DNA from: an uncultured Gammaproteobacteria bacterium
Lineage (GTDB): Bacteria; Pseudomonadota; Gammaproteobacteria; Arenicellales; Poriferihabitantaceae
Length of the DNA: 64,000 nt
Assembly: GCA_937992195.1 (NCBI GenBank)
Contig: CALKKV010000044.1
Location: forward strand, 1 to 64,000
Direction: 5' to 3'
Each line of letters begins with the position of its first letter. Position 1 is the stretch's first letter. The notes beneath the pieces are model-generated. The model was not told where the DNA came from, searched no databases, and saw only the letters and a program-made list of their open reading frames with translations. This document shows positions 62,970 through 64,000 of this stretch, piece after piece. The translations under genes and the position numbers were made by a program.

Positions 62970-63875
62970 GTGGCCAAAGATCCAAGTTTCATTCAGGAAC
63001 AAAATACCAAGCTGGGCATTGTGTTGGTGGTTATAGGGTTAAGTGTTGCTGCATTTATCGGCGCATTGATGAAACTCTTGTCCGCCGATATGCACGCTAT
63101 TCAAATTACCTGGGTTCGGTTTGTTTTTTTCGCGATATTTCTTTTGCCCATCATATTTCTTCGAATTGGTAAAAGTGCGCTACGTCCACCGCGCCCTCGT
63201 ATACAGTTTTTTCGTGGCCTGAGTCTGGCTGGGGCTACAGTGGCTTTTGTTGCTGGAGCAACCCAGATACCTTTTGCAGATGCGATCGCAATCCTATACG
63301 CCTATCCATTTCTGTTAACGGTTTTGGCTGTTCTGTTTCTCAATGAGAAAGTGAGTATGATGGGTTGGTTGGGTGTTACAGGTGGCTTTTTTGGTGTGAT
63401 ATTAGTAATGAGACCTTCGTTTTCATCTTTTAATGTCGGAACGTTCTATGTATTTTTAGGCGCTATTATTCTCAGCGTTCAGATGACATTTAACCGCCAG
63501 CTAGGAAAAGCGGCAAATCCTATTGTTACTTCTTTTTGGGGCGCAATTGTGGCGACATTGGTGTTATCGCTCTTTATCTTTAAGTATTGGCAGCCCCTAA
63601 GTACCTATCAGTTGTGGGTGCTTATACTAATCTCTCTTCTTAGTATTGTTAGTCAGCTATGTATCGTTTTTGGGTTTGCAAAAGCGGAGGCTTCGGCAAT
63701 TGCGCCATTTACTTACCTGGAGATTGTTGCCGCACTAATCTATGGCGTAGTTTTATTCGGCACGATACCCAGTTTGCTTTCCTGGTTAGGTATTTTCTTT
63801 ATCGCGTTTAGCGGTATATTGGTAGCCAGGTCGCTTTCGGCGCCGCTTGCACCCCGAAGAAACCCCAAAATATAA
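62970..63875 (+). CDS. EamA/DMT family transporter
   Basis: 301 residues with ten membrane helices in two EamA repeats. The first repeat opens LSVAAFIGALMKLLSADMHAIQITWVRFVFF with the conserved Arg after the second helix, and the second includes SVQMTFNRQLGKAANPIVTSFWGA. The family exports or imports small molecules, often amino-acid-derived metabolites; the substrate is unknown. The start is a GTG at 62970. It is followed by a glutathione S-transferase gene 25 bases later. Confidence 0.87.
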   Translation: MAKDPSFIQEQNTKLGIVLVVIGLSVAAFIGALMKLLSADMHAIQITWVRFVFFAIFLLPIIFLRIGKSALRPPRPRIQFFRGLSLAGATVAFVAGATQIPFADAIAILYAYPFLLTVLAVLFLNEKVSMMGWLGVTGGFFGVILVMRPSFSSFNVGTFYVFLGAIILSVQMTFNRQLGKAANPIVTSFWGAIVATLVLSLFIFKYWQPLSTYQLWVLILISLLSIVSQLCIVFGFAKAEASAIAPFTYLEIVAALIYGVVLFGTIPSLLSWLGIFFIAFSGILVARSLSAPLAPRRNPKI

Positions 63876-63900
63876 TTCGATTAATTAATCCGTAGCGAAA

Positions 63901-64000
63901 ATGACGCATTTAATTCTCCATCATTATCCGCAGTCTCCGGTTACCGAAAAGGTGCGGCTGGCACTCGGTATAAAAGGTTTAGATTGGCAGTCAATTGAGG
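63901..64000 (+). CDS. Glutathione S-transferase, N-terminal part (cut by window edge)
   Basis: The last 100 bases open a reading frame at the ATG at 63901 whose product begins THLILHHYPQSPVTEKVRL and continues LGIKGLDWQSIE. This is the thioredoxin-fold start of a glutathione S-transferase, with the short SPVTEKV loop where the catalytic Ser or Cys is found in bacterial families. The rest lies outside the window. Confidence 0.75.
   Translation, partial: MTHLILHHYPQSPVTEKVRLALGIKGLDWQSIE

Overview
The window looks like chromosomal DNA of a free-living, probably marine, heterotrophic gammaproteobacterium. The evidence is several small families that are typical of that class (DUF3461/UPF0325, DUF2058, DUF3820, SoxR, an MsrQ-like haem protein, an AceE-type E1) and a dense set of genes for osmolytes, amino acids and organic acids (glycine-betaine-type ABC transporter, TAXI-TRAP transporter, sulfonate-type enzymes, ACC deaminase, several amine and amino-acid enzymes). 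I see no rRNA, tRNA, CRISPR array, insertion sequence or phage gene. Genes are tightly packed on both strands in short operons.

Layout. 1-4.5 kb: an unrecognised ORF open at the left edge, a LysR regulator, a secreted protein of unknown function and two overlapping SDR genes. 4.5-8.5 kb (minus): an operon panB-like / medium-chain oxidoreductase / HAD dehalogenase / ACC deaminase. 8.6-12.9 kb (minus): DUF3461, then a ProXVW-type ABC transporter whose permease has a long N-terminal extension. 13.2-17.3 kb: PQQ-type sugar dehydrogenase lipoprotein, SoxR, and divergently a Rieske protein with a large helical C-terminal region under a textbook SoxR/MerR-type promoter. 17.3-21.8 kb: LacI regulator with two operators, then HpsN-like dehydrogenase, two-subunit sulfopyruvate decarboxylase and a YczE-like membrane protein, pointing to C3-sulfonate metabolism. 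21.9-31.7 kb: PLP decarboxylase, GH5 glucanase, class-III aminotransferase, RraA-like aldolase, truncated haemoglobin, TauE/SafE permease, and a tight M24 peptidase / FAD oxidase / racemase operon. 31.8-34.6 kb: two lipoproteins (one without a normal start codon), DUF3820 and a GNAT-like protein. 34.6-47.5 kb: nitrilase-type amidase with an SDR, NYN nuclease, 2OG-Fe(II) oxygenase, thioredoxin-like protein, two MFS transporters, an FMN/Fe-S demethylase-like protein with Lin0512, aldo-keto reductase, DUF808. 47.5-53.7 kb: homodimeric 2-oxoacid dehydrogenase E1 with a divergent Lrp regulator, MsrQ-like protein, DmpA peptidase, DUF2058, DUF1330. 53.9-58.7 kb: membrane cyclic-nucleotide/Popeye-like protein, fused TAXI-TRAP permease with its binding protein, LysE exporter. 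59.4-64 kb: AraC regulator with a VOC protein, small DUF6958-like protein, a secreted delta-class carbonic anhydrase, an EamA transporter and the start of a glutathione S-transferase.

Working together: several loci converge on short 2-oxo acids. ACC deaminase makes 2-oxobutanoate, and the AceE/Lrp pair resembles the MdeB/MdeR pair that handles 2-oxobutanoate in Pseudomonas. The LacI-hpsN-comDE locus, the PLP decarboxylase, the class-III aminotransferase and the TauE-type exporter could together form an organosulfonate region, although sulfoacetaldehyde acetyltransferase and sulfolactate dehydrogenase are not in the window. Both binding-protein-dependent importers have a stem-loop between the binding-protein gene and the membrane genes. 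All functional statements rest on motifs and remembered family features read by eye; no database search was run.
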